From Buttiauxella izardii (lineage in GTDB: Bacteria > Pseudomonadota > Gammaproteobacteria > Enterobacterales > Enterobacteriaceae), in assembly GCF_003601925.1 (NCBI RefSeq), contig NZ_QZWH01000001.1:1-64000 (forward strand): 64,000 nucleotides of DNA, written 5' to 3'. Under the pieces are notes generated by a model. That model did no database searches. It had not been told where the DNA came from and saw nothing but the letters and a program-made list of their open reading frames with translations. Below, in pieces: positions 63,169 to 64,000 of this stretch. A program made the position numbers and the translations under genes. How positions within the stretch are numbered: the stretch's first letter is position 1; each line of letters begins with the position of its first letter.

Positions 63169-63603
63169 TTGGAATCGCCATTAGGATCAGATCTGGCACG
63201 GTTGGTGCGCATTTGGCGTGCTCTGATTGACCATCGCCTGAAACCTCTTGAATTGACACAGACACATTGGGTAACGCTGCACAATATTCATCAGTTGCCG
63301 CCCGAACAGTCACAAATTCAGCTGGCCAAAGCGATCGGCATCGAGCAACCGTCATTGGTCAGAACACTTGATCAACTCGAAGAGAAAGGCCTTATTTCTC
63401 GTCAGACTTGTGCGAATGACCGCCGCGCGAAGCGCATTAAGCTCACTGAGCGGGCCGATCCCATCATCACTGAGATGGAAACGGTGATTAAGAAGACTCG
63501 CGAAGAGATTTTATTGGGTATCAGCGCTGAAGAGCAAACACTGCTGCTTAACCTGATAAACCGGCTGGAAAAAAACATCGTTGATTTGCAAACGAAAGAA
63601 TAA
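63169..63603 (+). CDS. slyA: MarR-family regulator SlyA
   Basis: The start is set at the TTG giving [15 protein letters not shown], 144 residues as in E. coli and Salmonella; the ATG at 63163 touches the AAGGAG ribosome site directly, while the TTG is six bases away. The winged-helix DNA-binding domain ([20 protein letters not shown]) is conserved. SlyA relieves H-NS silencing and responds to small aromatic ligands. Confidence 0.93.
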   Translation: MESPLGSDLARLVRIWRALIDHRLKPLELTQTHWVTLHNIHQLPPEQSQIQLAKAIGIEQPSLVRTLDQLEEKGLISRQTCANDRRAKRIKLTERADPIITEMETVIKKTREEILLGISAEEQTLLLNLINRLEKNIVDLQTKE

Positions 63604-63613
63604 TGTGTTTATC

Positions 63614-63641
63614 GAAAGCCTCGCCTTGCAGCGAGGCTTTC
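63614..63641. terminator. Bidirectional terminator between slyA and slyB
   Basis: GAAAGCCTCGC-CTTGCA-GCGAGGCTTTC, perfect 11-base-pair stem, ends both convergent genes. Confidence 0.85.
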
Positions 63642-63659
63642 TGCTTTCTGGGGCACTAA

Positions 63660-63998
63660 TTAGTTCGGTGAAACGGTAGTCTGGCTACCATTGCTGGCGA
63701 TTCTCACGCGTTGGCCCGCAGAGAATTTAGTATCGCCTTGTTTTTGCACGACCAGAATAGTGTTGCCGTCATCTTTACGGATTTCCAGCTCAACACCTTG
63801 AGTTTTGTTCATTGCACCCTGAACACTCTGGCCTGCCACGCCACCTGCTACAGCACCCGCAGCCGTTGCCAGTGAACGACCGGTACCGCCGCCGACGGTG
63901 TTACCCAGGAAACCACCCAGTACAGCACCGCCAATCGCACCCATCACGTTGGAATCATTGCCAGCCTGAATCTGAACAGGACGTGCAGAAACCAATGT
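63660..63998 (-). CDS. slyB: Outer-membrane lipoprotein SlyB, C-terminal part
   Basis: The frame is open to the window end; the visible 112 residues match the C-terminal part of SlyB (155 residues): GAIGGAVLGGFLGNTVGGGT, then NKTQGVELEIRKDDGNTILV and the end SNGSQTTVSPN. The glycine-zipper segment forms the membrane part. SlyB is PhoPQ-regulated and stabilises outer-membrane proteins. The lipobox lies beyond the window. Confidence 0.95.
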   Translation of the reverse strand, partial: TLVSARPVQIQAGNDSNVMGAIGGAVLGGFLGNTVGGGTGRSLATAAGAVAGGVAGQSVQGAMNKTQGVELEIRKDDGNTILVVQKQGDTKFSAGQRVRIASNGSQTTVSPN

Positions 63999-64000
63999 AC

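Overview
The window is the chromosome of a member of the Enterobacteriaceae. From about 38.9 kb to the end the gene order follows the Escherichia coli slyB-slyA-ydhIJK-sodC-ydhF-ydhL-nemRA-gloA-rnt-grxD-mepH-sodB-ynhF-purR-punRC-cfa-ribE-mdtK-tRNA-Val segment in mirror image. It is not E. coli itself: ydhP, ydhQ and lhr are absent from their usual places, and a cellobiose-type PTS operon and a phosphoethanolamine transferase gene are inserted. I cannot name the genus from sequence alone; genera such as Kluyvera, Buttiauxella or Citrobacter would all fit.

Region by region. 0-2.5 kb: the 3' part of a spermidine-dehydrogenase-like flavoprotein gene, a tri-heme cytochrome c and a DUF2164 protein. 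2.5-6.1 kb: a YncE-like lipoprotein and a TonB-dependent siderophore receptor, with a Fur-like site and a repeated palindrome in front. 6.2-14.7 kb: two tandem IprA/YaiV-like regulators, a LuxR-type regulator, a zinc-ribbon microprotein, and a complete chaperone-usher locus of the E. coli gltF-yhcADEF type, in which DUF1120 subunits lie at both ends. 14.7-21.9 kb: YicL transporter, PaoABC periplasmic aldehyde oxidoreductase without PaoD, and an MFS exporter with a divergent LysR gene.

22-28.2 kb is a stress and biofilm block: two microproteins, a YciF-like ferritin-fold protein, a coiled-coil membrane protein, the ariR-ymgA-ycgZ connector genes, and divergently the blue-light pair bluF-bluR, with TGTACA-type operator candidates. 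28.2-38.8 kb is accessory: LysR plus YeeA-like FUSC protein, an Old Yellow Enzyme with a divergent LysR gene, a Tat-exported PhoX phosphatase, an SGNH acyltransferase and an arsRBC operon next to two tRNA-Val genes.

38.9-64 kb is the conserved backbone: MATE efflux, riboflavin synthase, cyclopropane fatty acid synthase, purine regulation, iron and copper-zinc superoxide dismutases, electrophile detoxification (NemRA, GloA), glutaredoxin 4, RNase T and the SlyA region. ydhK carries an apparent one-base frameshift. Short REP-like inverted repeats recur between genes at 3.76, 41.6, 42.6 and 49.3 kb.

No CRISPR array, insertion sequence, integrase or rRNA gene was seen. The least described material is the DUF1120 fimbrial locus with its local regulators and shared 16-bp dyad, the spermidine-dehydrogenase-like flavocytochrome, and the microproteins of the stress block.
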